A stretch of 64,000 nucleotides of DNA from Streptomyces sp. PKU-EA00015 (GCF_013387495.1 NZ_JABZEE010000002.1:1-64000), one strand, 5' to 3'; shown: positions 27,683 to 37,591, counted from the first letter of the stretch. Notes: generated by a model from the sequence alone, not told the origin. A program made the numbers and translations.

Positions 27683-28767
27683 GGCCGCACAGTAATCAGA
27701 TGCCTTTCCGCCGCGACCGACATTTCGAGCAGTGAGACATCCGCCCCGCGGGGCGCCACCAGTTGGAGTCCGACCGGGCAGCCGTCGCTCGTGAAGCCCG
27801 CCGGAACACTGGCCGCCGGATGGCCGCTCAGGTTGAACACCCACGTCAGCGCCGTGGAGTAGACGTCGCGGCCGGGGCCGTCGTGGCCGTGCGGGCGGTT
27901 GGGCGTGGCCGGGGTGATCAGGACGTCCGCCCCGGCGAACACCGCGTCGAGCCGCCGGTCGTTCTCCTCCCGTACCGCCGCGCCCTCCGCCGCCCGCCCG
28001 GCCCGCACCGCCGTCCACGCCTCCGCCGGGTCCAGCAAGGACGCGTCAAGGGCCCGCAGGCGTACGACACCCGCCGACACGAGCCGCTCCACAGCCGCCC
28101 GCGCGACGGCCAGCACCTCGTGGTCCACGTCCGCGAAACCGAGGTCCGCCGACCACACCGCCCGCACCGGCAGATCCGGGGCGGACTCCGCCTCCCCGGC
28201 CCCGACACAGCGCAGGTACGCCCGCGCGTCCGCCGCCGTCCGCGTCAGCACACCGGCCGACGCGAGCCCGGTGCGGTCCGGCGACGGCAGCAGCCCGTTC
28301 GTCGTCTTCAGGCCGAACACCCCGCACCACGCCGCCGGGATGCGCACCGAGCCCGCCCCGTCGCTGCCGGTCGCCAGCGCCGCCATCCCCGCCGCCACCG
28401 CCACCGCCGAACCGGCCGACGAGCCGCCCGGGGTGCGGTCCGCGCGCCAGGGATTGCGGGTGGGACCGTGCGCGCCGAGGCCCCAGGTCTGCCAGTACGT
28501 GCCGGGGCCGGGTACCGAGGTCGACCCGATTGGGACCGCGCCCGCCGCGATCAGCCGCCGGGCCGCGTACGTGGCGGCCCCTCCCGTGCCCGAAGGGCTA
28601 CGGGGGATGCCCGACCGCCCCTTCACCGCGAACGGCACCCCCGCGAGCGGCAGGGCGGGATCCACCGTGCGCTCCAGCTCCAGCGCACGGTCGCCCCACA
28701 CCTCGACGAAGGCGCTCAGCCCGGGATCGAGCCGTCCGATGGTCTCCAGTGCCCGCGCCACGTCCAT
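27679..28767 (-). CDS. Amidase-signature family hydrolase
   Basis: 362 residues. Catalytic Lys in [10 protein letters not shown], cis-Ser in [20 protein letters not shown], and nucleophile Ser in [15 protein letters not shown]: the Ser-cisSer-Lys triad is complete. The family hydrolyses amides such as those of indoleacetamide, fatty acids or Glu-tRNA(Gln). At 362 residues it is shorter than GatA and is unlikely to be GatA, given the absence of gatB and gatC. It is coupled to the DUF3291 gene and follows the PBP gene by 4 bp. Confidence 0.9.
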   Translation of the reverse strand: MDVARALETIGRLDPGLSAFVEVWGDRALELERTVDPALPLAGVPFAVKGRSGIPRSPSGTGGAATYAARRLIAAGAVPIGSTSVPGPGTYWQTWGLGAHGPTRNPWRADRTPGGSSAGSAVAVAAGMAALATGSDGAGSVRIPAAWCGVFGLKTTNGLLPSPDRTGLASAGVLTRTAADARAYLRCVGAGEAESAPDLPVRAVWSADLGFADVDHEVLAVARAAVERLVSAGVVRLRALDASLLDPAEAWTAVRAGRAAEGAAVREENDRRLDAVFAGADVLITPATPNRPHGHDGPGRDVYSTALTWVFNLSGHPAASVPAGFTSDGCPVGLQLVAPRGADVSLLEMSVAAERHLITVRP

Positions 28768-28771
28768 GCCG

Positions 28772-30229
28772 TCAGTCTCGCAGTGCCGCCTCCATGACCG
28801 CGCGGGCGATCGGTGCCGCGCTGCCACCGCCGCTGATCTCCTCCCGGTCCGCGGCCGCGTCCTCCACGACCACCGCCACCGCGACCCCGGGCTGCGCCGC
28901 GTTCGCGGCCTGGGCCCAGGAGATGAACCAGGCGTACGGGACACCGGCGTTGCCGACGCCGTGCTGGGCCGTGCCGGTCTTGCCGCCCACGACCGCCCCC
29001 TCGATCGCCGCGTTCCTCCCGGTGCCCTCCTCGACGGCCCGCACCATCAGCCGGCGCATGTGCATCGCCGTCGCCGGGTTCATCGCCTGCCGGTAGGACC
29101 GGGGGCCGTGCTGCGCCACGGGGTCGCCGTCCGCCCGGGTCACCCGCTCCACCAGGTACGGGTACCGGACGGGGCCGCCGCCCGCGACGGCCGCCGAGAC
29201 CATCGCCATCTGCAGTGGCGTGGCGGTCGTGTTGAACTGCCCGATCGAGGAGAGCGCGAGCTGGTCCACGGACATGTCGGTGTCGAAGTTCGACCGCGAG
29301 ACCGCCGCCGGGATGCGCAGCCCCGCGTCGTTGAAGCCGAACCCGGCGGCCGCCTCCACCATCCCGGAGAGTCCGACCCGCGCGCCGAGCCCGGCCATCA
29401 CCGAGTTGCACGACCACTGGATCGCGTATGCGAGCGAGGCGTTCTCACAGCCCTCGGTCGCATCGGGCAGCGTGGTGCCGGTACCGGGCAGGACGTACGG
29501 GTCCGGTGTGCGGGTCGGCGCGTCCACGTCGTCGACGACTCCCGAGTCCAGCGCCGCCGCAGCCGTCACGATCTTGAATGCGGATCCGGGCGGATACGTC
29601 TGCCGGATCGCCCGGTTGAGCATCGGCCGGGTGTGGGCGCCGTTCAGCCGCGCCCATGCGTCCGCCGTGTCCCCGCCGGAGCCGGCCAGCTCGCCGGGAT
29701 CGTACGAGGGGCTGCTGACCAGGGCCAGGATGCGGCCCGTCGCGGGTTCGACCGCGGCGACGGCGCCGCGCCGGCCGTTCAGACCCTCGTACGCGGCGCG
29801 CTGCACCGCCTCCCGGATCGTGGTGTGGACCCTGCCGCCGGGCGGGCGGCCGCGGCTGAGGTCGTTCCAGAACGGCAGCGGGGAGAGCAGCGGGTCGGTG
29901 CCCGAGAGGACGCCGTCCTCGATGTTCTCCAGCAGCGAGGTGCCGTACGTCTGCGAGGCGTAGCCCGTGACCGGGGCGAACAGCGGTCCGTGGCGGTAGG
30001 TCCGTTCGTACCGCAGCCGGCCGCCCGTGTCCCGGGAGCCGGTGACCGGCCCGCCGTCGACGAGGATGTCGCCGCGCGGTTGTGCGTAACGGGCGATGGC
30101 GGTGCGGTGGTTGGCCGGGTTGCCGACCAGGGAGGGCGCCTCGACGACGTGCACCCGTGCGGCGTTGACGAGGAGCGCGGCCAGCAGGAGCACGCAGAAG
30201 GCGGCCGCGTGCCGCATGTGCCGGGTCAC
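28772..30229 (-). CDS. Class B penicillin-binding protein
   Basis: 485 residues from GTG at 30227-30229 (overlapping the FtsW/RodA stop). An N-terminal membrane anchor ([19 protein letters not shown]) is followed by a dimerisation domain (RGDILV) and a transpeptidase domain with Sxx[10 protein letters not shown], Sx[11 protein letters not shown] and [14 protein letters not shown]. It is a PbpA-like monofunctional transpeptidase that should crosslink peptidoglycan with the SEDS glycosyltransferase encoded just upstream. Because dcw- and mre-type copies exist elsewhere in Streptomyces, this pair is likely for a specialised growth or sporulation stage. Confidence 0.95.
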   Translation of the reverse strand: MTRHMRHAAAFCVLLLAALLVNAARVHVVEAPSLVGNPANHRTAIARYAQPRGDILVDGGPVTGSRDTGGRLRYERTYRHGPLFAPVTGYASQTYGTSLLENIEDGVLSGTDPLLSPLPFWNDLSRGRPPGGRVHTTIREAVQRAAYEGLNGRRGAVAAVEPATGRILALVSSPSYDPGELAGSGGDTADAWARLNGAHTRPMLNRAIRQTYPPGSAFKIVTAAAALDSGVVDDVDAPTRTPDPYVLPGTGTTLPDATEGCENASLAYAIQWSCNSVMAGLGARVGLSGMVEAAAGFGFNDAGLRIPAAVSRSNFDTDMSVDQLALSSIGQFNTTATPLQMAMVSAAVAGGGPVRYPYLVERVTRADGDPVAQHGPRSYRQAMNPATAMHMRRLMVRAVEEGTGRNAAIEGAVVGGKTGTAQHGVGNAGVPYAWFISWAQAANAAQPGVAVAVVVEDAAADREEISGGGSAAPIARAVMEAALRD

Positions 30230-31605
30230 CGGCCGGCCGCCGGCAGTACGGCGACGGCCTCCGGCTCGGCCACCTCGGGCCGCGGCGCCCTGGCCGAGTG
30301 GCTCAGGCGGACGAGCAGGGCGACGATCACCCAGTTGGTGACGACGGAGGAGCCGCCCTGGGCCAGGAAGGGCATCGCCATGCCGGTGAGCGGGATCAGC
30401 CCCGTCACGCCGCCCGCGATGACGAACGCCTGGAGCGCGATGATCGACGACAGCCCGACGGCGAGCAGCCCGCCGAACGCGTCGGGCAGCGCGAGCGCGG
30501 CGCCGTAGCCCCGGGCGACGAGCAGCGCGTACAGCAGGAAGAGCCCGGTCAGGCCGACGAGGCCGAGCTCCTCGCCCGCGGTGGCGAGGATGAAGTCGGA
30601 CTTGGCGGCGAAGCCGATGAGCACGGAGTGGCCGAGCCCGAGGCCGGTGCCGAGCATTCCGCCGGTGGCGAAGGCGAACAGCGACTGGGCGAGCTGGTCC
30701 GGGCCCTGACCGGCCTCGATGCTCGCGAACGGGTCGAGCCAGTCCTGGACGCGGCCGTGGACGTGCGGTTCGAGCGAGCCGACCGCGTACGCGCCGGCCG
30801 CGGCGAGCAGCAGGCCGACGGCGATCCAGCCGGTCCGGCCGGTCGCCACGTAGAGCATCACGACGAACAGCCCGAAGAACAGCAGCGAGGTGCCGAGATC
30901 CCGTTCGAGGACCAGCACGCCCACGCTCACCAGCCAGATCGCGAGCACGGGACCGAGTACGCGCCCCGCGGGCAGCTGGAGTCCGGAGAACCACCGCCCC
31001 GAGCGGGCGAGCGCACCGCGGTTGGCCGCGAGATACGCGGCGAAGAACACGGCGAGCAGCACCTTGGCGAACTCGCCCGGCTGGATGGACAGTCCGCCGA
31101 CGCGGATCCAGATCCGGGCGCCGTTGACGGCGGGGAAGAGGATCGGCGCGCAGAGCAGGGCGAGGGCGGCGACGACGCTGACGTACGCGTAGCGCTGCAG
31201 CACCCGGTGGTCGTGCAGGGTGATGACGGAGGCGATGAACAGGGCGACGCCGAGCGCGGACCACACGAGCTGGGCGGGCGCGGCGACCTCGCCGGGGGTC
31301 TCCAGGTCGAGCCGGTAGATCAGCACGAGCCCGATGCCGTTGAGCAGGACGGCGATGGGGAGGAGCAGCGGGTCGGCGTAGGGAGCCCGCAGGCGGACGG
31401 CGAGATGGGCGAGGAGGGACAGGAGTCCGAGCCCGGCGCCGTACCGCATGGTGTCCGGGGGCACGGCCCCTTGCCGGGCGAGGCCGACGGCGACGTAGCC
31501 GTAGACGGAGACGAGGACGGCGCAGACGAGGAGCGACAGTTCCACGCCCCGCCGTTTGGCGGGGCGTGGCGCGGGCGGGGGCGGCACCGCCGTCGTTGCG
31601 GTCAT
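30226..31605 (-). CDS. FtsW/RodA/SpoVE-family SEDS glycosyltransferase
   Basis: 459 residues with about 12 transmembrane segments. SEDS motifs: VNGARIWIRVGGLSIQPGEF, a KVLLAVFFAAYLA segment, VLVLERDLGTSLLFFGLF, AKSDFILATAGEELGLVG and GLIPLTGMAMPFLAQGGSS. SEDS proteins polymerise lipid II at the membrane and act with a cognate class B PBP, here the next gene, coupled by GTGA. The ATG at 31603-31605 has no ribosome-binding site but lies 7 nt after TACGTT. Confidence 0.95.
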   Translation of the reverse strand: MTATTAVPPPPAPRPAKRRGVELSLLVCAVLVSVYGYVAVGLARQGAVPPDTMRYGAGLGLLSLLAHLAVRLRAPYADPLLLPIAVLLNGIGLVLIYRLDLETPGEVAAPAQLVWSALGVALFIASVITLHDHRVLQRYAYVSVVAALALLCAPILFPAVNGARIWIRVGGLSIQPGEFAKVLLAVFFAAYLAANRGALARSGRWFSGLQLPAGRVLGPVLAIWLVSVGVLVLERDLGTSLLFFGLFVVMLYVATGRTGWIAVGLLLAAAGAYAVGSLEPHVHGRVQDWLDPFASIEAGQGPDQLAQSLFAFATGGMLGTGLGLGHSVLIGFAAKSDFILATAGEELGLVGLTGLFLLYALLVARGYGAALALPDAFGGLLAVGLSSIIALQAFVIAGGVTGLIPLTGMAMPFLAQGGSSVVTNWVIVALLVRLSHSARAPRPEVAEPEAVAVLPAAGR

Positions 31606-31612
31606 GCCACGC

Positions 31613-31618
31613 AACGTA
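31613..31618 (-). promoter_or_regulatory. Candidate -10 of a leaderless SEDS/PBP operon mRNA
   Basis: On the minus strand TACGTT ends 7 nt before the ATG of the FtsW/RodA gene. This is the usual spacing when transcription begins at the start codon. Confidence 0.5.
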
Positions 31619-31839
31619 GCAAGCCGCAAGAGAATTTTTCCCTTTATGTCATGGAACATCTCCGACGGGGCAGTCCGGCGGGCCGTCGGCCGCGAACCGT
31701 ACGCGCTCGGGCACGGTCACCGCGCGACGGCGCCCCCGTCCACGGCGTTCGGGAACCGCGGCTCGCCCTCGCCGGCGCAGCCCGCCACCAGGGCGGCCCG
31801 ACGGGCCGCTGCGCCGGGACGATCACCGGCCCGCAGGCC

Positions 31840-32115
31840 TCATTCGCCCGGGCGCACCTGGTGCCCGGCGGACGGGGCGGAGGCGGCCTGGAGCTGGAGC
31901 TGCTCCGCCTGCGGGGCCGTCAGCCGCTGCTCCGCACCGCAGAACGTGCACTGCGTCGTGTACTTCGTCGAGACCGGGAACAGCGGCACGAAGAACAGCG
32001 TGAACTTCGTGACCCGTTTGCGGAGCATGTGCGCCGACGGGTTGCCGCAGTGGCCGCAGACCAGCGTCAGTACGGCCAGTTGGTACAGGTAGCCCTTGGT
32101 ACCGAAAATGATCAT
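31840..32115 (-). CDS. Zinc-ribbon domain protein
   Basis: 91 residues from ATG at 32113-32115 with GGAGGGAAAG upstream. Two CxxC pairs, VCGHCG and CTFCG, flank a hydrophobic segment (FTLFFVPLFPV), giving a rubredoxin-like zinc ribbon with an inserted membrane-associated stretch. No enzymatic motif. The 234-bp gap downstream (31606-31839) has no gene and precedes the SEDS operon. Confidence 0.85.
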   Translation of the reverse strand: MIIFGTKGYLYQLAVLTLVCGHCGNPSAHMLRKRVTKFTLFFVPLFPVSTKYTTQCTFCGAEQRLTAPQAEQLQLQAASAPSAGHQVRPGE

Positions 32116-32210
32116 GTTCTCTTTCCCTCCGTCATGGTCCAGGATCGCGCACGCGCCGCGACGGGCGCGCCCCGGGCCACGGCGTACGCGGGCGGCCGGG
32201 TCACGGACGG

Positions 32211-34319
32211 TCACGGCCCGCCCGTGACCGCCTGCCGGCACAGGCCCAGCAGCCTCTCGTCCGTGAAGATGTCATGGCCGTCCGCGCCCGCGTCGATCGC
32301 GTTGTGCCGCCGTACGGACAGCAGTTCGCGGTCGACCAGCCGGTCCGCGCCCTCGGCGCCCCGGGTCGTCATCTCCGCGAGAGCCGCCGCGACCGGCACC
32401 CGGGCGTGCGGCAGTTCGCCCCAGGCCCGGCGCAGCACCGGCCACGCCCGGCCCGGGTCCCCGGTCACCCGCCACAGCGCCGCTGCCGACTCGACCCGGG
32501 TCCACGGCTCCGCCGACCACAGCAGCGCGGCGAGCAGATGGGCGGCCGGTGTTGCGGCCGGGCCCAGCCTGCCGAGGACGGCGGCGGCCGTGCGCCGTGC
32601 CCCCGGGTCGGGCCCGTTCAGCACCGCGCACAGCACCGGCAGCACCGCGTCCGCGTCGCCCTCGACCGCCCACAGCGCACCGGCGGCCCTCGCGGCCAGC
32701 GCCGCGGGCAGTCCCGCGTCGCCGGCCCGTCCCGCGTGCGGTCCCGCCACCAGTCGGCGCAGCTCCGGCACGGCCTCGCGCGCGGCCGGGCCGAAGGCGG
32801 TCAGCGCCCGAAGAGCCGACTCGACCACCCCTTCCCGCCGGTGCGCGGGAGCGTCCCGCAGCACCCGCAGCACGGCGGGCACCGCCTCGGGCAGCGTGTC
32901 GGCCGCCCGGAGGACGGACAGCCCGTGCAGCAGCGGCCCGGCCTGTTCGTGGAGCGTGTTGTCGAGCGCCACGCGCGCGAGCCGGTCGCACAGCGCCGGT
33001 CCGAGCGGCGCGGCCGCCGTCCCGAGCCGGTCCAGCGACCGTCCCAGGTCTCCCGGTGCCTCCCCACGCTCCAGGATCCGTGCCAGGACGGGCACGATGC
33101 GCGCGTCGCCCGCCCGCACCAGTGCCATGACGGCCGAGCCGAGCGTCGGCGGCCCGGCGTCCCACTCGCGCACCCAGCCGTGCGGATCGGCCGCCACCCG
33201 CTCCAGCAGCGCGTCCGCCGCCGGCTCCGCCAGCTGGAACAGGCCCTTGAGCACGTAGGCCGCCGCGTCCCCGAGCCGCGGCTCGGGGTCGGCGAGCTGC
33301 TCGCCGATCAGGCCCACCAGCTCCTCGTAGGCGCCGCGCAGGGTCCGCAGCAGCGCCTCGCTCATCCGTACGGCGTCGATGCGCTGGCCCCGGTCGGGGC
33401 TGCACAACTGGTCCGCCAGCAGCGCGATCCGGTCGTCCACGCGGTCGCCCAGGCCGGCGTGGAGGGTCCGCAGCAGGTCCGCGGTCCATGGCGCCACCCG
33501 GCTCGCGGCGGCCGCCGCCCGCATCTCGCGCGGCAGCCCCAGCACCGGCGGCGCCGTCGTGTCGGCCGCCGCGGCCACCACGACGGGGCCCGCCCGCAGT
33601 TCGCGCAACAGGCCGGTCACCCACGGCACCACGTCGGCGGGCAGCTCCGCCGGCGCGCAGCGGGCGACCTGCGCGATCGCACCCAGCCGCAGGCCCGCGC
33701 AGTAGGCCGGGCCGCCGATCGTCATCAGCCAGGCGACGACGTCGGGCGTCAGGCACTGGTGCCGCATCGCTATCCGGCCCGCCGCGTCGATGCAGGCCAG
33801 CCGTACCTCGTTGTCCGTCTCCCGGTCGAACCTCTCCCGCAGCAGATCCAGCACCCGCACCGGATCGCTGTGCAGCGTCGCCAGCGCGAGCGGCGCCGCG
33901 AGCCGCACCCCCCGGTCGTGGTCCCCGGCCAGCGCCAGGAACACGTCGGCGCCCGCCGTCACGGCCGACGCCGCCATCGCGTAGTTCGCCGCCCCCTCGA
34001 ACTCCTCGTCCTCCGGGTCCAGTTCGTCGTCGCCGTCCAGGTCGATGCCGCCGATGCTGGTCAGCAGCTCCAGGATGCCGCCCCGGTCCTCGACCGTGGG
34101 GTCGGCCACCAGCTCCATCAGGAACGGGATGCACGCGAGCGTCGAGTCGTAGACGTCTCCCTGGTGGTGCACGGACCCGTACATCGCGTCGAGCGCGTGC
34201 TCACGCTCCTCGGGATCCGCTGAGGCCAGTCCGCGCAGTAACTCCGGCACATCGACTGCCGGGCCGTAGGCGTGCGCCAGAGAGGCCCAGTCGACCTCTT
34301 CGATCCCCGCGAACACCAT
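32211..34319 (-). CDS. HEAT-repeat scaffold protein
   Basis: 702 residues, almost wholly helical. Repeating units are readable: DRGVRLAAPLALATL, REGVVESALRALTAFGPAAR and GARRTAAAVLGRLGPAATP. No catalytic motif, no signal peptide. The N-terminus (WASLAHAYGPAVDVP, YGSVHHQGDVYDST) is shared by many Streptomyces HEAT-like proteins of unknown role, some of them associated with polymorphic toxin or immunity loci. Here it is alone on its transcript, divergent from the NERD-like gene. Confidence 0.8.
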   Translation of the reverse strand: MVFAGIEEVDWASLAHAYGPAVDVPELLRGLASADPEEREHALDAMYGSVHHQGDVYDSTLACIPFLMELVADPTVEDRGGILELLTSIGGIDLDGDDELDPEDEEFEGAANYAMAASAVTAGADVFLALAGDHDRGVRLAAPLALATLHSDPVRVLDLLRERFDRETDNEVRLACIDAAGRIAMRHQCLTPDVVAWLMTIGGPAYCAGLRLGAIAQVARCAPAELPADVVPWVTGLLRELRAGPVVVAAAADTTAPPVLGLPREMRAAAAASRVAPWTADLLRTLHAGLGDRVDDRIALLADQLCSPDRGQRIDAVRMSEALLRTLRGAYEELVGLIGEQLADPEPRLGDAAAYVLKGLFQLAEPAADALLERVAADPHGWVREWDAGPPTLGSAVMALVRAGDARIVPVLARILERGEAPGDLGRSLDRLGTAAAPLGPALCDRLARVALDNTLHEQAGPLLHGLSVLRAADTLPEAVPAVLRVLRDAPAHRREGVVESALRALTAFGPAAREAVPELRRLVAGPHAGRAGDAGLPAALAARAAGALWAVEGDADAVLPVLCAVLNGPDPGARRTAAAVLGRLGPAATPAAHLLAALLWSAEPWTRVESAAALWRVTGDPGRAWPVLRRAWGELPHARVPVAAALAEMTTRGAEGADRLVDRELLSVRRHNAIDAGADGHDIFTDERLLGLCRQAVTGGP

Positions 34320-34469
34320 TGCCCCCTCCCGGAACCCTGCGTCCGTCCTTGTCTGGGGAGAGTGTGCCCCACGACCCCGACGAAGCGACCGGTATCACGC
34401 CGCTTGCCGGACGCCGGGATGTTGCCCCCGGCCGCCATGGCTGATCCCATGGTCAGGGGTGGTGGTGCC

Positions 34470-35276
34470 ATGCCTGGAATACGGGTGACGCTCGCGCGGT
34501 CAGGGGGCCGTAACAGGCTGTACGTGAATCTTCCGGACGGCCGTACGGTCGCCTGGTACGACCCTGACAACGGCCGGATCAGTGTGGTTCTGGAGGAGTA
34601 CAGGGATGACGCGCTCGCGGCCCTGGCCTCTTATGTCACCGGCGACTTCACCGTCGGCCCGCCGCCCGTCCCCTCCCCGGCGGACCTCGCCCGGCTCGCT
34701 CTCCACCCCGACGACGACCTCGCACCCAACCGCCCCGGCGAAGCACTGCACGCCGAGCTGGACCTGAGGCCCGCGCCGGCCCTGTCCCGGCTGCGCCGGG
34801 ACCCGCGCCGGGCCGACCTCGCGGCACAGCAGCGGCTGGGCGAGGCGCTGGACCGGCTGGAGTCCGCCGGCTGGCGGACCGTGCACTGCGTACCGCTGCC
34901 GGGCGCCGACCGCATCGACCACCTCGCCGTCGGCCCCGGCGGGGTGCTCGCGGTGCAGGTCCTCGCCGCGCAGCGCGCACGGGTCCGTGTCCTCGGCCCC
35001 GTGGTGCGGGTCGGCCGCGGACCGGGGGACGGGTACGCGGGCGCGGTGCGCCGCCGGGCCGAGCGCGCCGCCCACGCGCTGGCCACGGCGGTGCGCCCGG
35101 TGCTGGCCGTGGTGGGCGCCGCGCGGCTGGAGAAGCGGTCCGTCCCGCAGGACATCCGCGTCCTGCGGGACGACGAGGTGCCCGCACTGGCCCGGCTCGG
35201 CGGCGTGCTGAAACCGGCCGACATCGAGGCGCTGTACGCGGCGGCACGGGACCGGCGCACCTGGCTGGCCGTCTGA
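34470..35276 (+). CDS. NERD-like domain protein, probably catalytically inactive
   Basis: 268 residues from ATG at 34470 with AGGGG at 34455-34459; ATGs at 34437 and 34449 are alternatives. The C-terminal half resembles the NERD nuclease-related domain: AAQQRLGEALDRL, then ADRIDHLAVGPGGVLAVQVL. NERD proteins normally have D-x-K after the GPGGV strand; here the position reads VQVLA, so the endonuclease site looks lost. The N-terminal half (YVNLPDGRTVAWYDPDNGRI) is a small beta domain. Function unknown. Confidence 0.7.
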   Translation: MPGIRVTLARSGGRNRLYVNLPDGRTVAWYDPDNGRISVVLEEYRDDALAALASYVTGDFTVGPPPVPSPADLARLALHPDDDLAPNRPGEALHAELDLRPAPALSRLRRDPRRADLAAQQRLGEALDRLESAGWRTVHCVPLPGADRIDHLAVGPGGVLAVQVLAAQRARVRVLGPVVRVGRGPGDGYAGAVRRRAERAAHALATAVRPVLAVVGAARLEKRSVPQDIRVLRDDEVPALARLGGVLKPADIEALYAAARDRRTWLAV

Positions 35277-35301
35277 AACGCGCGCACCGCGCGGCCCCGC
35301 A

Positions 35302-35733
35302 TCAGCGCAGGTTGTCGCCCCAGCCGCCCTGCATCATCGTCTGGAACGCCCACCGGCCGTCCTGCCGGATCAGGACGTCCGCGTACCGCAGCTGCTGCGT
35401 CTGACCGTCCATGGTCATGGTCGAGTCCGTGAAGACCACGGCCATGGCGGGGGAGAGGAAGACCGGCGTCCGTACCGACTCGAAGGCGATGTCGTCGCCG
35501 CCGTCGCCCATCACGTGCGTCATCGTCCGTACGAACTGCTGCCGGTCCCACTGTGCCGAGGCGCCGTTGCCCGCCGAGTCGTCGCTGACCAGGTTGAGCG
35601 GGAAGACGGCCTTGTCCGCCATCCGTTCGACGTCCCGCTCGGCGCTCGCCTCGTCGTAGGCGGCGAACCACTCGTGGATGCTCGCCAGCTCCTCGGCGGT
35701 CGGGGTGTATCCGGTCTCGGGCAGTCGCGTCAC
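35302..35733 (-). CDS. SnoaL-like / SgcJ-type NTF2-fold protein
   Basis: 143 residues, GTG start with GGAGACA upstream. The NTF2-like pattern is clear: EWFAAYDEASAERDVERMAD at the N-terminus and VVFTDSTMTMDGQTQQLRYA, then VLIRQDGRWAFQTMM at the end. Such proteins bind small molecules and often modify or sequester them, but no catalytic residues can be assigned. Two copies of TCAAACTTGA upstream suggest dedicated regulation. Confidence 0.8.
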   Translation of the reverse strand: MTRLPETGYTPTAEELASIHEWFAAYDEASAERDVERMADKAVFPLNLVSDDSAGNGASAQWDRQQFVRTMTHVMGDGGDDIAFESVRTPVFLSPAMAVVFTDSTMTMDGQTQQLRYADVLIRQDGRWAFQTMMQGGWGDNLR

Positions 35734-35750
35734 TCTGTCTCCTCAACTGT

Positions 35751-35760
35751 TCAAACTTGA
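35751..35760 (-). promoter_or_regulatory. TCAAACTTGA element, copy 1
   Basis: Imperfect palindrome TCAAACTTGA, 17 bp before the GTG of the SnoaL-like gene. Its twin is at 35804-35813; both are followed by YTA. Candidate operator. Confidence 0.55.
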
Positions 35761-35803
35761 CTATGCGATCCGTCCTGAAGCTACTGCCCTCCCGGGATTC
35801 TAG

Positions 35804-35813
35804 TCAAACTTGA
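35804..35813 (-). promoter_or_regulatory. TCAAACTTGA element, copy 2
   Basis: Second copy, abutting the DNA-ligase stop codon. On the minus strand, the motif gives TTGACT 18 bp before TAGCTT, a plausible -35/-10 pair for the SnoaL-like gene. Confidence 0.5.
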
Positions 35814-36719
35814 TTAATCCAATTCCTCGGGAAGCCGCAGCCGCACCACCGTCGTGACCGTGTGCCGCGTCGTGCGCTGTTCCACCTCCGCGGTCAGCCC
35901 CGCCTCGACGGTCCGGTAGCCGACCTCGCCCACTCCCACCGCGACCGCCGTGCCCGTACCGGCGCCCACCCGCCCGGCCAGGGCGACCCCCGCCTGGGAC
36001 CGCAGCGCCGGGGACAGCGGGCTCGACACCACGGGCGTGTCGTCGTCCGGCAGCACCAGCACCAGCGACGCCGGACGCGCCGCCCCGCCCGTGAAACCCA
36101 CCACGGCCGCGTCCCGGCTGCTCGTGTGCCGCAGCTTCCGCCAGGCCCGCGCACCGCTGCGGTACGTCTGGTCGAGCCGCTTGACCACCAGCCCCTCGAC
36201 GCCGATCGAGGGCAGCGTCCGGAACCAGGTCTCCGCCTCCGCCACGTCCAGCGTCATCGGCACCGGCTGGAGCGGCGGTCCGAGCGGGCCCACCAGGGCG
36301 ACCAGCCGCTCCCGCCGCTTGGCGTACGAGAGCCGCCGCAGATCCTCGCCGCCCTCGGCGAGCAGGTCGAAGGCGGCGTACGAGGCGGGCAGCCTGCGTG
36401 CGAGCCCCGGCGCCCGCGCCGCGGTGGCCGCGGCCCGCTTCTGCACGGCGGCGAAGTCCGTACGCCCCTCCCGCCACACGACCACCTCGCCGTCGAGCAC
36501 CGTGCCGTCCGGCAGTCGCGCGGCCGCCTCGGCGAGATCGGGGAAGGCGGCCGTGACGATCCGTCCCGAACGGGCCTGCAGCAACACCTCCCCGCCCACC
36601 CGGAAGACGACCATCCGGTGACCGTCGAACTTGGGCTCGTACGCCAGGCCCGCCCCGCGCGGCAGAACGGTCACCGACTCCGCCGCCGCGACCTTCAGCG
36701 GCGGTCTCGGCACGCTCAC
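35814..36719 (-). CDS. ATP-dependent DNA ligase (LigD ligase-domain type)
   Basis: 301 residues from GTG at 36717-36719, overlapping the upstream polymerase stop by 4 nt. The adenylation motif YEPKFDGHRMVVFR carries the catalytic Lys. Other nucleotidyltransferase motifs are TVLDGEVVVW, ASYAAFDLL, GVEGLVVKRLDQ and WRKLRHTSS. An OB-fold C-terminus follows. It is the nick-sealing part of the NHEJ machinery, present as a separate protein rather than fused to the polymerase. Confidence 0.93.
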   Translation of the reverse strand: MSVPRPPLKVAAAESVTVLPRGAGLAYEPKFDGHRMVVFRVGGEVLLQARSGRIVTAAFPDLAEAAARLPDGTVLDGEVVVWREGRTDFAAVQKRAAATAARAPGLARRLPASYAAFDLLAEGGEDLRRLSYAKRRERLVALVGPLGPPLQPVPMTLDVAEAETWFRTLPSIGVEGLVVKRLDQTYRSGARAWRKLRHTSSRDAAVVGFTGGAARPASLVLVLPDDDTPVVSSPLSPALRSQAGVALAGRVGAGTGTAVAVGVGEVGYRTVEAGLTAEVEQRTTRHTVTTVVRLRLPEELD

Positions 36720-37591
36720 GGCAACTGCCCGGCGCTGTCCGGGTCGGTGAGCGGGCCGAGCAGTTCCCCGTACCGGTCGAGCCGCGCCGCGATGTCCCCG
36801 AGGCGGAAGACGAGCCCCTGCCGCGCCTCCACCTCCTCCCACGTCACCGGCGCCGACACCGTGGGCTCGGCACGGGCGCGCAGCGTGTAGGGGGTGGCGG
36901 TCGTCTTGGCGGCGGCGTTCTGGCTGTGGTCGACGAACACCTTGCCCGGCCGCAGCGCGCGCGTCATCCGGTGCAGCACCAGCTTCGGCATCGCGGCCTC
37001 GCCCTCCTTCGCCAGGGCCTTCGCGTAGGCCGACACCTTCTCGGACGGCGTCGGCACGAGCGGCACGAGCAGGTGCAGGCCCTTGGAGCCCGAGGTCTTG
37101 GCGTACGCGTCGAGTCCGTCCGCCGCCAGCCGCTCGCGCAGCCACAGCGCCACCTCGCAGCACTCGGCGACGCCGGCGGGGGTGCCGGGATCGAGGTCGA
37201 ACACCATGCGGTCGGCGACGGCCGGCCGGTCAGCCCGCCACTGCGGCGTGTGGAACTCCACGACGAGATTGCCCGCCCACACCAGCGACGCCAGATCGTC
37301 CACGACCACCTGGCGGGCGCCGGGGTCGTCCGACCGGGGGACGGGGGCCGTACGCACCCAGTCGGGCGTGCCGGGCGGCGGGTTCTTCGTGAAGAACACC
37401 TGGCCGTCGGGGCCGTCCGGATACCGCAGGAAGGAGACGGGACGGTCCTGGAGGTGGGGGAGTATCGCCTCGGCCGTCACGGCGTAGTAGTGCAGGATCT
37501 CGCCCTTGGTCGTCCCGGTGGCCGGGTGGATGACCTTCTCCAGATTGGTGAGCGCCAGCCGCCGCCCATCCACCTCCGTGATCGGCGTCAT
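36716..37591 (-). CDS. ligD: LigD-type primase-polymerase (NHEJ polymerase domain)
   Basis: 291 residues covering one complete LigD polymerase domain: NLEKVIHPATGTTKGEILHY, RYPDGPDGQVFFTKN, MVFDLDPGTPAGV (the D-x-D metal site) and TSGSKGLHLLVPL. It fills gaps and adds nucleotides at broken ends. It is coupled to the ligase gene (GTGA) and divergent from ku by about 40 bp, so all three NHEJ parts share one promoter region. No nuclease (phosphoesterase) domain is present in this cluster. Confidence 0.95.
   Translation of the reverse strand: MTPITEVDGRRLALTNLEKVIHPATGTTKGEILHYYAVTAEAILPHLQDRPVSFLRYPDGPDGQVFFTKNPPPGTPDWVRTAPVPRSDDPGARQVVVDDLASLVWAGNLVVEFHTPQWRADRPAVADRMVFDLDPGTPAGVAECCEVALWLRERLAADGLDAYAKTSGSKGLHLLVPLVPTPSEKVSAYAKALAKEGEAAMPKLVLHRMTRALRPGKVFVDHSQNAAAKTTATPYTLRARAEPTVSAPVTWEEVEARQGLVFRLGDIAARLDRYGELLGPLTDPDSAGQLP

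Noticed and set aside
24938..31605. A biosynthetic gene cluster around the AurF-like oxygenase
   Set aside because: No PKS, NRPS, carrier protein or glycosyltransferase genes nearby; neighbours are housekeeping or unrelated.
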